From: Spirulina sp. SIO3F2
GTDB taxonomy: Bacteria > Cyanobacteriota > Cyanobacteriia > Cyanobacteriales > Spirulinaceae
Direction of reading: 5' to 3'
Length of the DNA: 34,055 nucleotides
NCBI GenBank assembly: GCA_010672165.1
Contig: JAAHHN010000055.1
Coordinates: 1-34,055 of the forward strand
Positions 26,672 through 34,055 of this stretch are shown here, in pieces; positions within the stretch are counted from its first letter, which is position 1; each line of letters starts with the position of its first letter. The position numbers and the translations under genes are program-made. Under the pieces are notes generated by a model that searched no databases, was not told where the DNA came from, and saw only the letters and a program-made list of their open reading frames with translations.

Positions 26672-27967
26672 TCACATGGGCTTGAGGGTGGTCACAGCAT
26701 AGCAGTCTGGGGAGAGATAGTGTTGAGCAACGGCTTGGAGTTGCTCAGGGGTGGTTGCTTGAATTCGCTCTGGGTATTCCACGGCTAGTGTTGCATCGGC
26801 AATGGTTTGGTAATAACCATAAAGCCCTGCGATTTGGGCTGGAGTTTCGGTGGAAAAGGCATATTCATTGGTCAGTAGACGCTGAGTACGGGCCAGCTCC
26901 CCAGATTGAACACCTTGATGGTGCAAACGCTGGAGGTGCTCAACAATGGTGGTTTCTACCCGTTCGAGCTGATCCATCTCAAGCCAAGCATTGATCGTGA
27001 AAAGACTGGTATCTCGCTGCAAAGAGAATTCGCAGTCAATATCCCAAACCCATTGCTGTTCCTCCCGCAATTCGCGTACCAACCGCGATGAACGTCCACC
27101 CCCTAAGATAACTGAGAGAATATCGAGCGCGATCGCCTGATCGAGTTGCTCAATGCCGGGTGCTAACCAAGCTAAGGTTAGACGGGCTTGTTCAAGGCGA
27201 GGGAGCTGTAACGTTGTCCGTCTAATCTGGTCTAGGGGCGGGAGGTCTTGCACTGAGGTGTGTGGGCATTCCGAACGCACAGGAAAATTGCAAAAGGCTT
27301 CGCTCACTAGTGCCAAAGCTCGATGATAGTCAATATCCCCTACCACCGCCACTGTCATGTTTTCTGGTTGGTAATGGGTGCGATGAAAACATCGCATCTG
27401 GTGAGGCGATCGCTGGCGAATTTGCTGTTCTGTGCCCAAGATTGAGCGTCCATAAGGTGATGAGCCATAAACGCTCTCACACAACGCCTGAAACCCGAGC
27501 CAATCTGGATCATCTTGGCAACTGTAAATTTCTTCGATGACCACATCCCGTTCTCGCTCAAATTCGAGTTCGGAGATTTCAGCATTGAGCAAGATGTCAG
27601 CAAAGGCTGGCAATACGGTCGATAAATGCTCAGTAGCAACCGTGATGAAAAAGTGGGCATAGTCATGGCTGGTTGCTGCATTGGTCATCCCGCCCCGATT
27701 TTCAATCAGCCAGTCAAACTCACCAGGCGCAATATCTGGGCTCCCTTTAAAGACCATATGCTCTAAAAAATGCGCCATCCCTGGCCAGTCATCTGGCTCG
27801 GTGCGTGTACCTGCTCTAACCCAAACATCCACTACCACAGTTGCGGTTGTGGGGAGTGATTGATGAATCAACGTCAAACCATTACTCAAACAAGTGCGAC
27901 GGGTTGAAGGGGTAACTTGTTGAGTGGATGTAGTGGGAAGGTGCACAAGCAGATAAAAATTAGGCAA
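26672..27967 (-). CDS. M16-family zinc peptidase, catalytic subunit
   Basis: 431 residues. The inverted zinc motif HFLEH is intact at residues 66-70 (H66, E69, H70) and the distal Glu ligand is in ERDVVIEEI. The segment where self-sufficient members carry the R/Y motif reads SSRLVRELREEQQWVWDI, without the usual Gly-Leu-Ala-Tyr, so substrate anchoring may depend on the partner subunit encoded 154 bases downstream. The two genes are transcribed in the same direction. A stretch upstream of SNGLTLIHQS is poorly conserved and could contain a later start, but no better ribosome site was seen. No signal peptide is obvious. Confidence 0.93.
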   Translation of the reverse strand: MPNFYLLVHLPTTSTQQVTPSTRRTCLSNGLTLIHQSLPTTATVVVDVWVRAGTRTEPDDWPGMAHFLEHMVFKGSPDIAPGEFDWLIENRGGMTNAATSHDYAHFFITVATEHLSTVLPAFADILLNAEISELEFERERDVVIEEIYSCQDDPDWLGFQALCESVYGSSPYGRSILGTEQQIRQRSPHQMRCFHRTHYQPENMTVAVVGDIDYHRALALVSEAFCNFPVRSECPHTSVQDLPPLDQIRRTTLQLPRLEQARLTLAWLAPGIEQLDQAIALDILSVILGGGRSSRLVRELREEQQWVWDIDCEFSLQRDTSLFTINAWLEMDQLERVETTIVEHLQRLHHQGVQSGELARTQRLLTNEYAFSTETPAQIAGLYGYYQTIADATLAVEYPERIQATTPEQLQAVAQHYLSPDCYAVTTLKPM

Positions 27968-28235
27968 ACCTACGATTAATCTTAGTTCATCGTAACGTCT
28001 ACCTATCCCTGTAAATTGCTATCTAGACTACCAAAATGCACTGAAATTGTTCCCATTGTGACCAATGCTGTTGCTAGATCACGGTAGTGCTGTGATTTCT
28101 GCCCCCCCTCGCTAGCGACGAAACACACAACTGTGCTGTTAGAGGTATCACGGGTATATCCCTGATGAGTTTGCATGATGGAAGAGTGTAGGAAAAACTA
28201 CGAGCAGAGAAATTTGTGGGGGAGTTGTGCTGCCC

Positions 28236-28430
28236 ATGAACTTAATACCTGGTGCAATTTTTGATATCCTTGCCTCCGTTGCAGATACAGGGCAACTCAC
28301 CCTGTGCGATCGCTACGGTCTGATGGCTGCAATTTTGGATGAGCAGCTCTCCGAGGATGAACGGCGAGCGATCGATCGCCTACTTCGATCCGTTCGACGT
28401 GGTCGGGTTGACTATGGTCAACCTGAATAA
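28236..28430 (+). CDS. small conserved cyanobacterial protein upstream of ndhA, unknown function
   Basis: 64 residues from the ATG at 28236, with GGGGGAG at 28218-28224 upstream; the GTG at 28227 is too close to that site. It reads MNLIPGAIFDILASVADTG, then LTLCDRYGLMAAIL, then an acidic stretch and RAIDRLLRSVRRGRVD. It is soluble, helical and contains one Cys. I recall near-identical short proteins in many cyanobacteria, with no assigned function. It is co-directional with ndhA but separated from it by 537 bases containing a candidate promoter, so it is probably monocistronic. Confidence 0.75.
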   Translation: MNLIPGAIFDILASVADTGQLTLCDRYGLMAAILDEQLSEDERRAIDRLLRSVRRGRVDYGQPE

Positions 28431-28447
28431 AGTATGCAAGCCGCTTC

Positions 28448-28575
28448 AAAAAAGTTAACCCAAAACACTTGACAAGCTATTTTCCTGAAGTATCATGTTG
28501 GTTGAGTGTGAGGAGTAAATTTAAAGAGCGTTTAGAGTCGAAACAAGGAAAGACGTCTAAGCGCTCTTTCATCAC
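28448..28575 (-). ncRNA. candidate structured RNA with the Yfr1 core motif
   Basis: Read leftward: a very stable hairpin (arms 28569-28556 and 28536-28523, 14 pairs including one G-U, extended by three pairs across a one-base bulge), about 19 unpaired bases containing ACTCCTCACAC (28516-28506), an imperfect stem (AACC...GGTT), then six T at 28453-28448. The 11-mer equals the published ultraconserved core of the cyanobacterial sRNA Yfr1, which lies single-stranded between two stem-loops. Against this, the 5' hairpin is longer than in Yfr1, the 3' stem is weak, and no clear leftward promoter is visible. The rightward strand is an equally viable reading (see the promoter entry). Confidence 0.3.
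28469..28496 (+). promoter_or_regulatory. candidate sigma70-type promoter in the ndhA leader
   Basis: TTGACA (28469-28474), 16 bases, TATCAT (28491-28496). Predicted start is near 28503, so the transcript would begin with GTGTGAGGAGT and run straight into the 17-bp hairpin at 28523-28569, then on toward ndhA about 465 bases away. This makes either an ndhA operon leader or a short rightward RNA plausible. Confidence 0.45.
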
Positions 28576-28822
28576 GCTCATCTAATACCAGCAATCCATC
28601 ACTATCCAGTCTTAGTAGGTCGGGACACGGCAAAACCGTATTTCAACCTATATGAATAGCGCTGTTGGACGTCCGCTCTAAGAAGACATTGAAGTCTAGA
28701 ACGGTCAGTCAGTAGAGTCGTTGGCATTGCCTTCTTAAGGAAGACTCGCGGCTGAGATGCTATCCATAAGTCTGATTTCTACGAGCTCTCCCCTTCAAGA
28801 CAAAACCAGAACTTAGATTGGC

Positions 28823-28852
28823 TCAAAACTCCCTGAATCAAAACTCCCTGAA
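28823..28852. repeat. two perfect tandem 15-bp units
   Basis: TCAAAACTCCCTGAA occurs twice head to tail, followed by the partial unit TCAA. It lies about 115 bases before ndhA. Possible operator pair or recent slippage duplication. Confidence 0.6.
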
Positions 28853-28967
28853 TCAATTCCAGCCAGTGAGAAGAAAAACCACTTGGGCGCTGACCGAGCA
28901 CGATATACTGATTAACCAGCGATGATTCATCTGCCCAAGGAATGCTCGGGAGCAACAGCAACAGCTA

Positions 28968-30086
28968 ATGAATTCAGGAATTGATTTACAAGGTAGCTTT
29001 ATTCAAACCCTGACCGACTTGGGATTCCCTCAAGATATTGCCTATGCCCTCTGGTTGCCTTTACCCATTGTCTTGATGGTGATTGGTGCTGTAGTGGGAG
29101 TACTGGTAACGGTCTGGCTTGAACGTAAAGTTTCAGCCGCAGCTCAGCAACGGATTGGCCCGGAATATGCAGGGCCGCTGGGCGTTCTCCAGCCCGTCGC
29201 AGACGGTTTAAAACTGGTGTTTAAGGAAGATATTGTCACCAACCAGGCTGACCCGTGGCTTTTTACGCTTGGGCCAGCGCTCGTGGTTATCCCCGTTATT
29301 TTGGCCTACATCATCGTTCCCTTTGGTCAAAATCTGTTAGTGACGGATCTGAATGTGGGGATCTTTCTCTGGATTGCCCTGTCTAGTATTGCGCCGATTG
29401 GTTTGCTGATGTCGGGCTATTCCTCCAACAACAAATATTCTCTGCTGGGTGGGTTGCGGGCTGCTGCTCAATCGATTAGCTACGAAATCCCGTTAGCCTT
29501 GGCTGTACTGGCCATCGTAATGATGTCCAATAGCCTTAGCACTATTGATATTGTCCAACAACAATCCGGCTATGGCATTTTGGGTTGGAATATTTGGCGG
29601 CAACCCGTTGGCTTTGTGATTTTCTGGATTGCGGCTTTAGCTGAATGTGAGCGCTTGCCCTTTGACTTGCCAGAAGCTGAAGAAGAATTGGTTGCGGGCT
29701 ACCAAACTGAATATGCGGGCATGCGCTTCGCCCTCTTTTATGTTGGGGCTTACATTAACCTGGTGCTTTCTGCATTGGTGGTCTCAGTCCTCTACCTTGG
29801 GGGTTGGGAATTCCCGATTCCCCTCGATCGCCTGGCTGGCTGGCTGAATGTGAGTGAAACAACCCCGTGGTTGCAGGTGCTCACTGCTTCATTGGGCATT
29901 ATCATGACGGTGCTCAAAGCGTATCTGTTGGTCTTCTTAGCTGTGCTGTTGCGGTGGACTGTGCCCCGGGTGCGGATTGACCAACTCCTGGATCTTGGTT
30001 GGAAGTTTCTGCTCCCTGTTTCCCTCGTGAATTTGTTGCTCACCGCAGCTCTGAAACTCGCTTTCCCCTTTGCCTTCGGGGGCTAA
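28968..30086 (+). CDS. ndhA: NAD(P)H-quinone oxidoreductase (NDH-1) subunit NdhA
   Basis: 372 residues with about eight membrane segments, the usual length for the Nuo-H/ND1 subunit. Diagnostic stretches: [75 protein letters not shown] and [18 protein letters not shown]. The acidic loop [14 protein letters not shown] lies at the quinone-channel entrance in complex I. Part of the thylakoid NDH-1 complex for cyclic electron flow and respiration. First gene of the ndhA-I-G-E block, with a long structured leader. Confidence 0.97.
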   Translation: MNSGIDLQGSFIQTLTDLGFPQDIAYALWLPLPIVLMVIGAVVGVLVTVWLERKVSAAAQQRIGPEYAGPLGVLQPVADGLKLVFKEDIVTNQADPWLFTLGPALVVIPVILAYIIVPFGQNLLVTDLNVGIFLWIALSSIAPIGLLMSGYSSNNKYSLLGGLRAAAQSISYEIPLALAVLAIVMMSNSLSTIDIVQQQSGYGILGWNIWRQPVGFVIFWIAALAECERLPFDLPEAEEELVAGYQTEYAGMRFALFYVGAYINLVLSALVVSVLYLGGWEFPIPLDRLAGWLNVSETTPWLQVLTASLGIIMTVLKAYLLVFLAVLLRWTVPRVRIDQLLDLGWKFLLPVSLVNLLLTAALKLAFPFAFGG

Positions 30087-30135
30087 TCTTACGCTCCATC
30101 GTTAATGACCCAGTTGATGACCCACGCCCATTGCC

Positions 30136-30756
30136 ATGTTTAAATTCCTCCAACAAGTCGGTGATTACGCCAAAGGTACTGTTGAAGCGGCTAAATATAT
30201 TGGTCAAGGTCTCTCCGTAACCTTTGACCATATGCAACGCCGTCCGATTACAGTGCAATATCCCTACGAAAAACTTATTCCCTCTGAGCGCTACCGAGGC
30301 CGGATCCACTATGAATTTGACAAGTGCATTGCTTGTGAGGTTTGCGTGCGGGTTTGTCCAATTAATCTACCGATCGTGGATTGGGAAATGGTCAAGGTGG
30401 GTAAGAAAAAGACCAAAAAGCTCAACCATTACAGCATCGATTTTGGGGTTTGTATCTTCTGTGGCAACTGCGTGGAATATTGCCCGACAAACTGTCTCTC
30501 CATGACTGAGGAATACGAGCTTGCCACCTACGATCGCCATGAACTCAACTATGACAACGTGGCTTTGGGTCGCTTGCCCTACAGCGTCAATCAAGACCCG
30601 ATGGTGACACCCTTACGGGAGTTTGCCTATTTGCCCAAGGGGGTCGTCGAACCCCATGATTTGCCCAAGGGGTCACAACGGGCTGGACAGCGCCCTGAGG
30701 ACATTGCGGCAAAAGCGCCCGTTAAAACCAAAAAGTCAGCCAAAGCCGAATCTTAA
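30136..30756 (+). CDS. ndhI: NDH-1 subunit NdhI, 2x[4Fe-4S] ferredoxin-like
   Basis: 206 residues. Two CxxCxxCxxxCP clusters: C64, C67, C70, C74 and C106, C109, C112, C116, binding the two 4Fe-4S centres that pass electrons toward the quinone (ferredoxin is the donor in cyanobacteria). The N-terminal amphipathic helix anchors the subunit on the membrane arm. The C-terminal ~35 residues are an Ala/Lys-rich tail typical of cyanobacterial forms. It lies 49 bases after ndhA. Confidence 0.97.
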   Translation: MFKFLQQVGDYAKGTVEAAKYIGQGLSVTFDHMQRRPITVQYPYEKLIPSERYRGRIHYEFDKCIACEVCVRVCPINLPIVDWEMVKVGKKKTKKLNHYSIDFGVCIFCGNCVEYCPTNCLSMTEEYELATYDRHELNYDNVALGRLPYSVNQDPMVTPLREFAYLPKGVVEPHDLPKGSQRAGQRPEDIAAKAPVKTKKSAKAES

Positions 30757-30798
30757 AATAGCCCATGGCGATCGCAAGTTAATCAGGAGAAACCCATT

Positions 30799-31395
30799 GT
30801 GAATTTAGCTGAGAATGTCCAATTTATCGCCTTTGCTGCTTTGGCTGTGTCCCTCATTGGGACAGCCTTAGGCGTGGTGCTATTGGATCAAATTGTGTAC
30901 TCCGCTTTCTTGTTAGCGGGGGTGTTTATGAGTGTCTCAGGGCTCTATGTGCTGCTCAATGCGGATTTTGTGGCTGCGGCACAGATCTTGGTTTATGTGG
31001 GCGCAGTCAATGTCTTGATTCTCTTCGCCATTATGTTAGTGAATAAACAAGAACCCTTTAGCACCCTGCGGCAACAGTGGTTGCGTCGGGGTGTAACAGC
31101 TGTGGTTTGTGTGGGGATCTTTGCACTGCTCTCGACGATGGTTCTGGCCACCCCTTGGGCGATCGACTCGACAATCAATACCACGAGTACGATAGTCGCG
31201 ATCGGCAAGCATTTTTTCAGTGACTATCTGTTGCCCTTTGAACTGGCTTCCGTTCTGCTGCTGATGGCGATGGTGGGTGCAATTATTCTTGCCCGCCGCG
31301 ACTTCATCCCCGATGCCCAACAGAATGCTGCTGCCGCTGAAGCTGCTTTGATGTTGCCTGAGCGTCCTCGGGATTTGGTGGAAGGGGAGAGTTAG
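30799..31395 (+). CDS. ndhG: NDH-1 subunit NdhG (ND6/NuoJ)
   Basis: 198 residues from a GTG start with AGGAG at 30785-30789. Five membrane segments; the segment ADFVAAAQILVYVGAVNVLILFAIM is the ND6/NuoJ signature containing the pi-bulge helix of the proton-pumping arm. The C-terminal ~25 residues after LARRDFIPDAQ are soluble. It lies 42 bases after ndhI and 132 bases before ndhE; that gap starts with degenerate heptanucleotide repeats. Confidence 0.96.
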   Translation: MNLAENVQFIAFAALAVSLIGTALGVVLLDQIVYSAFLLAGVFMSVSGLYVLLNADFVAAAQILVYVGAVNVLILFAIMLVNKQEPFSTLRQQWLRRGVTAVVCVGIFALLSTMVLATPWAIDSTINTTSTIVAIGKHFFSDYLLPFELASVLLLMAMVGAIILARRDFIPDAQQNAAAAEAALMLPERPRDLVEGES

Positions 31396-31422
31396 AAGTC
31401 TGAAGGCTGAAGCTTGAAGGAT
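31395..31422. repeat. four degenerate tandem heptanucleotides (STRR-like)
   Basis: GAAGTCT GAAGGCT GAAGCTT GAAGGAT: four 7-base units sharing GAAGnnT, starting on the last base of the ndhG stop codon. Short tandemly repeated heptanucleotides of this type (STRRs) are known from cyanobacterial intergenic regions. Confidence 0.6.
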
Positions 31423-31527
31423 GAGCGAGATGGAACTTAAAATTTTGTTCTGCCTTAAACACACTTGTGAATTCCCTTCTTCGGCGGGAGACGATACACT
31501 TTAATCGGTTCGATAGTAATCTCAATC

Positions 31528-31839
31528 ATGCAACTCCAACTTGAATATTTTCTCTTGCTGGGTGCGGCTCTCTTCTGCATTGGCATTTATGGTTTGGTGA
31601 CCAGTCGTAATGCGGTACGGGTGCTGATGTCTGTTGAGTTGTTGCTCAATTCAGTCAATCTCAACTTCATGGGATTCTCCAATTATCTCGATCCCGACGG
31701 CATCAAGGGCCAAGTCTTTGCCATTTTTGTGATCACAGTGGCGGCAGCTGAGGCCGCAGTTGGTTTGGCTATTATTCTGGCTATCTATCGCAACCGCGAC
31801 ACTGTGGATATGGAACAGTTCAATTTGCTCAAGTGGTAG
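31528..31839 (+). CDS. ndhE: NDH-1 subunit NdhE (ND4L/NuoK)
   Basis: 103 residues, three membrane helices. [36 protein letters not shown] and [19 protein letters not shown] are the ND4L/NuoK signature segments; the two membrane Glu residues (in SVELLL and AAEAA) take part in proton transfer. Follows ndhG after 132 bases; malQ begins 16 bases after its stop. Confidence 0.97.
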   Translation: MQLQLEYFLLLGAALFCIGIYGLVTSRNAVRVLMSVELLLNSVNLNFMGFSNYLDPDGIKGQVFAIFVITVAAAEAAVGLAIILAIYRNRDTVDMEQFNLLKW

Positions 31840-31855
31840 CGAGGACAATACATCA

Positions 31856-33367
31856 ATGACATTTTCAGGCCGTGCAAGTGGGCTCTTGCTACATCCCACT
31901 TCTCTCCCGGGCAATTGTGGCATTGGAGACTTGGGCGAAGCGGCCTATCGTTTTGTGGATTTTCTGGTAGCGAGTGGCCAGCAGGTTTGGCAAGTCTTAC
32001 CACTCGGCCCCACAGGTTATGGCAACTCCCCCTATCTATCCTATTCAGCTTTGGCAGGTAATCCGTTGCTGATTAATCTGGAATGGCTGGTGGCAGATAA
32101 ACTCCTGGAGCAGTCAGAGTTAGACGCATTGCCTGCGTTTCCAGTCTATCAAGTGGACTATGATGGGGCGATCGCCTGTAAAATGCCCTTGCTCAAAAAA
32201 GCGGCTCAACGCTTCCTTAAGGTAGCCAAGCCGGAACGTTTGGCGAGTTTTAAGTCTTTTTGCCAAAGTCAAGCCTATTGGCTTGATGACTATGCGTTGT
32301 TTATGGCTCTCAAGAGTGCCAACAATGGCGCAAGCTGGTATGACTGGGATGAAGCGATCGCCACTCGTGAACCCCAAGCCTTAGCCAAAGCCAAATCCCA
32401 GCTTCAAGATGAGATCTTTTTCCATCAATATGTTCAGGCAGAATTCTTCCGACAATGGTCAACCCTGAAGCAATATGCTAACGATAATGGGGTGCAAATT
32501 TTTGGCGACATTCCCATTTATGTGGCTCACGACAGTGTGGATGTGTGGGCCCATCGCGAGATCTTTCAGCTTGATGAAGAGGGTCAACCCGAAGCAATGG
32601 CAGGTGTACCACCAGATTACTTTAGTGAGACGGGGCAGCTTTGGGGCAACCCGGTTTATAACTGGGAAGAACTACAAGCCACCGATTTTAAATGGTGGAT
32701 CCAGCGCATTCAGGGAATGCTCAACTATGTAGACCTAATGCGTATTGACCATTTCCGGGGTTTCGAGGCCTATTGGTCGGTTCCCGGTGGCGAAAAAGTG
32801 GCGACGAATGGGGAATGGGTTGAAGCACCAGGGGCCGAGTTTTTCGAGATTCTCCAAAAGACCCTTGGTGAGTTACCGATTATTGCAGAGGATTTGGGTG
32901 TGATTACTCCAGAAGTGGAAGCCCTGCGCGATCAGTTTGGTTTCCCTGGTATGAAGGTGCTACATTTTGCTTTTGATTCCGGCCCAGGCAATCCATTTTT
33001 AACGTTTAACCACGGTCTTAACTGTGTGGTCTACACCGGAACCCACGATAACAACACCACGTTAGGGTGGTTTGCAGAGCGAGATCAGGAGGCGAAGGGT
33101 CGGGTTTATGACTACTTCGGTGGTGAGCCACCCGAGCCGATTAATTGGGCGCTAATTCGGATGGCAATGTCGTCAGTGGGGCAACTTGCGGTCTTCCCGT
33201 TGCAAGATGTTCTCGATCTAGGGGGAGAAATGCGGATGAATACCCCGAGTGAGGCGGAAGGGAATTGGGGTTGGCGCTATGCGGCGGTGCAATTGACGCC
33301 TGAGCGGATTAGCCGTTTGAAGCATTTAACAACGCTGTATGGGCGATTGCCACAGCCTCAGGATTAA
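31856..33367 (+). CDS. malQ: 4-alpha-glucanotransferase (GH77, amylomaltase)
   Basis: 503 residues from the ATG at 31856, with GAGGA at 31841-31845; longer in-frame extensions run through ndhE and are not credible. GH77 motifs: SGLLLHPTSLPGNCGIGDLG at the start, GPTGYGNSPYLSYSA, the nucleophile Asp in MRIDHFRGF, the acid/base Glu in IIAEDLG, and GTHDNNT with the stabilising Asp. The enzyme transfers maltodextrin segments and is used in glycogen breakdown. It starts 16 bases after ndhE with no terminator seen, so it is probably co-transcribed with the NDH-1 genes. Confidence 0.96.
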   Translation: MTFSGRASGLLLHPTSLPGNCGIGDLGEAAYRFVDFLVASGQQVWQVLPLGPTGYGNSPYLSYSALAGNPLLINLEWLVADKLLEQSELDALPAFPVYQVDYDGAIACKMPLLKKAAQRFLKVAKPERLASFKSFCQSQAYWLDDYALFMALKSANNGASWYDWDEAIATREPQALAKAKSQLQDEIFFHQYVQAEFFRQWSTLKQYANDNGVQIFGDIPIYVAHDSVDVWAHREIFQLDEEGQPEAMAGVPPDYFSETGQLWGNPVYNWEELQATDFKWWIQRIQGMLNYVDLMRIDHFRGFEAYWSVPGGEKVATNGEWVEAPGAEFFEILQKTLGELPIIAEDLGVITPEVEALRDQFGFPGMKVLHFAFDSGPGNPFLTFNHGLNCVVYTGTHDNNTTLGWFAERDQEAKGRVYDYFGGEPPEPINWALIRMAMSSVGQLAVFPLQDVLDLGGEMRMNTPSEAEGNWGWRYAAVQLTPERISRLKHLTTLYGRLPQPQD

Positions 33368-33475
33368 AGGGTGGGTTTTTGGATTTAAACTCAAGGATCT
33401 ATGAAAAGTGTTGGGCTTCGTATTGCTCCATCTGCTGCTAACGACCTTAATCTTGTAGCTAAACTAAGGGTTGTA

Positions 33476-33664
33476 ATGAGCACTTCGAGCCAGAACTCTG
33501 AGAGAAAATATGAGTGGCAGCCCCAACTTGAAGAATATGCTGCTCATCTAGATGCAATCGATAAGCCCGTGGAGCATGAAAAGATTTTCTACGATAATCT
33601 GTCTGGGGCTTTTGTTTGGCGTGACGAAACCGATGAAAATATTCTGATCGTGGATTATTCATGA
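33476..33664 (+). CDS. orphan small protein, unknown function
   Basis: 62 residues from the ATG at 33476, preceded by AAGGG five bases upstream; an earlier ATG at 33401 (AAGGA three bases before it) would give 87 residues. Acidic and soluble: KYEWQPQLEEYAAHLDAID, then EKIFYDNLSGAFVWRDETDENILIVDYS. No family recognised. It sits between malQ and an insertion sequence and could be either a genuine accessory gene or the truncated front of a larger gene. Confidence 0.45.
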   Translation: MSTSSQNSERKYEWQPQLEEYAAHLDAIDKPVEHEKIFYDNLSGAFVWRDETDENILIVDYS

Positions 33665-33674
33665 CAATTTCGAA

Positions 33675-33739
33675 AAATCGCTGAAAGCTTCTTCTGAAGA
33701 GCACTTTAGCGATTTGCTCAAAAAACAGTGTGTTTTTTG
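33675..33739. repeat. two adjacent hairpins behind the orphan gene
   Basis: First: AAATCGCT... pairs with ...AGCGATTT (33675-33715) with an inner GCTTC-TTCT-GAAG stem. Second: CAAAAAACA-GTG-TGTTTTTTG, perfect 9-base arms at 33719-33739. The second, with its T run, may terminate the orphan gene in the + direction, or it may mark the outer edge of the insertion sequence. Confidence 0.5.
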
Positions 33740-33924
33740 GGCTGTCCAGCCAGCACGGATTACAGCGGTTGGCGGATAATTCAGGCTGGCATAATTATTA
33801 TACAAAATCCGCATAGCAAAGGCTAAACTCTTGCGTAGGGTGCTTTTATTCAGCCCTTTCAACGCGAACACGTGTACAGATAGAGAACGATTAGAGTAGG
33901 GAATAGCAACCGAGAGGAAAAATA

Positions 33925-34055
33925 ATGTTATCCACAATCCTGGAAACATTCGCCCAAGAAAGTCCAGTGAGCGTAATGGCTCAAAGTTTGATGGTAAATA
34001 GGTTTTGTGCGGATAGCCTGGATACCTTGTTTGAAAAACACTCTCGAAACCAGCA
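33925..34055 (+). CDS. IS4-family transposase, 3' truncated by the window edge
   Basis: The first 43 codons of an ATG frame preceded by AGAGGAAA. The start MLSTILETFAQESPVSVMAQ, followed by SLMV... and ...LDTLFEKHSRNQ, matches my recollection of a common cyanobacterial IS4-type transposase N-terminus. The rest lies beyond the window, so intactness cannot be judged. The left terminal inverted repeat should be within about 33720-33900, but without the right end it cannot be located. Confidence 0.65.
   Translation, partial: MLSTILETFAQESPVSVMAQSLMVNRFCADSLDTLFEKHSRNQ

Larger units (their letters stand above)
28431..28967. other. 537-bp leader between the small gene and ndhA
   Basis: No convincing gene. 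It contains the candidate promoter (28469-28496), the strong hairpin (28523-28569), a short inverted repeat CTTCTTAAGGAAG near 28730-28743, and the tandem repeat at 28823-28852. A 25-codon frame from GTG 28508 coincides with the hairpin and is better explained by RNA structure. The ribosome site for ndhA is weak (GGAG about 15 bases before the ATG). Confidence 0.4.

Noticed and set aside
28508-28585. 25-codon ORF from GTG 28508
   Set aside because: The frame coincides with a 17-bp hairpin whose pairing explains the sequence better, and no ribosome site precedes it at the right distance.
28779-28961. 60-aa leftward ORF upstream of ndhA
   Set aside because: Its LIQGV repeats simply read the 15-bp tandem DNA repeat; no family pattern.
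33659-33949. 96-aa leftward ORF
   Set aside because: It spans the hairpins and the IS leader and overlaps the start of the transposase on the other strand; no ribosome site or family pattern.
1-34055. CRISPR arrays, tRNA and rRNA genes
   Set aside because: No regularly spaced repeats, cloverleaf-like segments or rRNA-like sequence were recognised on reading either strand.

Overview
The window looks like a stretch of cyanobacterial chromosome. Three things support this: the HIP1 octamer GCGATCGC recurs inside most genes and spacers; an ndhA-ndhI-ndhG-ndhE block has the order of the cyanobacterial/plastid NDH-1 complex; and several families are typical of the phylum (pentapeptide repeats, solo type-I-R-like nucleases, Uma2 proteins, long PAS-GGDEF-EAL proteins). 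No rRNA, tRNA or CRISPR array was recognised, and the genus cannot be fixed from this sequence alone.

Layout. 1-5612: an envelope or membrane block, with a 5'-truncated DUF2993 protein, a leftward run of three tandem paralogous multi-pass membrane proteins followed by an RDD protein, and a divergent SpoIIM-family protein. 5657-9060: a secreted pentapeptide-repeat protein converging on a WD40 protein, a small conserved protein, a 130-bp MITE-like element with a 7-bp target duplication, and a DUF4344 metallopeptidase. 9278-15199: a GAF/PAS/GGDEF/EAL c-di-GMP enzyme and a dynamin-like GTPase, both leftward. 15388-16353: an EamA/DMT exporter.

16373-20786 is the most accessory-looking part. It holds three leftward nuclease-fold genes: Uma2, a large OLD-type AAA+TOPRIM nuclease, and a solo HsdR-N-like protein. 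A 39-codon ORF lies directly behind the OLD gene. The OLD gene is AT-rich and I saw no HIP1 octamer in it, which suggests a foreign origin.

20933-27967 is metabolic and proteolytic: ilvB (branched-chain amino acids), bioB overlapped by bioY (biotin synthesis and uptake), and two M16 peptidase genes that look like the two complementary halves of a heterodimer. 28236-33367 holds a small conserved protein, a structured 537-bp leader, then ndhA-ndhI-ndhG-ndhE and malQ in one direction, so NDH-1 membrane-arm genes may be co-transcribed with a glycogen/maltodextrin enzyme. The window ends in an orphan small ORF and the start of an IS4-like transposase.

The best candidates for something undescribed are the OLD-centred nuclease cluster with its small ORF, the ndhA leader (a 17-bp hairpin beside a perfect match to the Yfr1 sRNA core motif or its complement), and the MITE at 8071-8200. 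All functional statements come from reading motifs; nothing was searched against a database.
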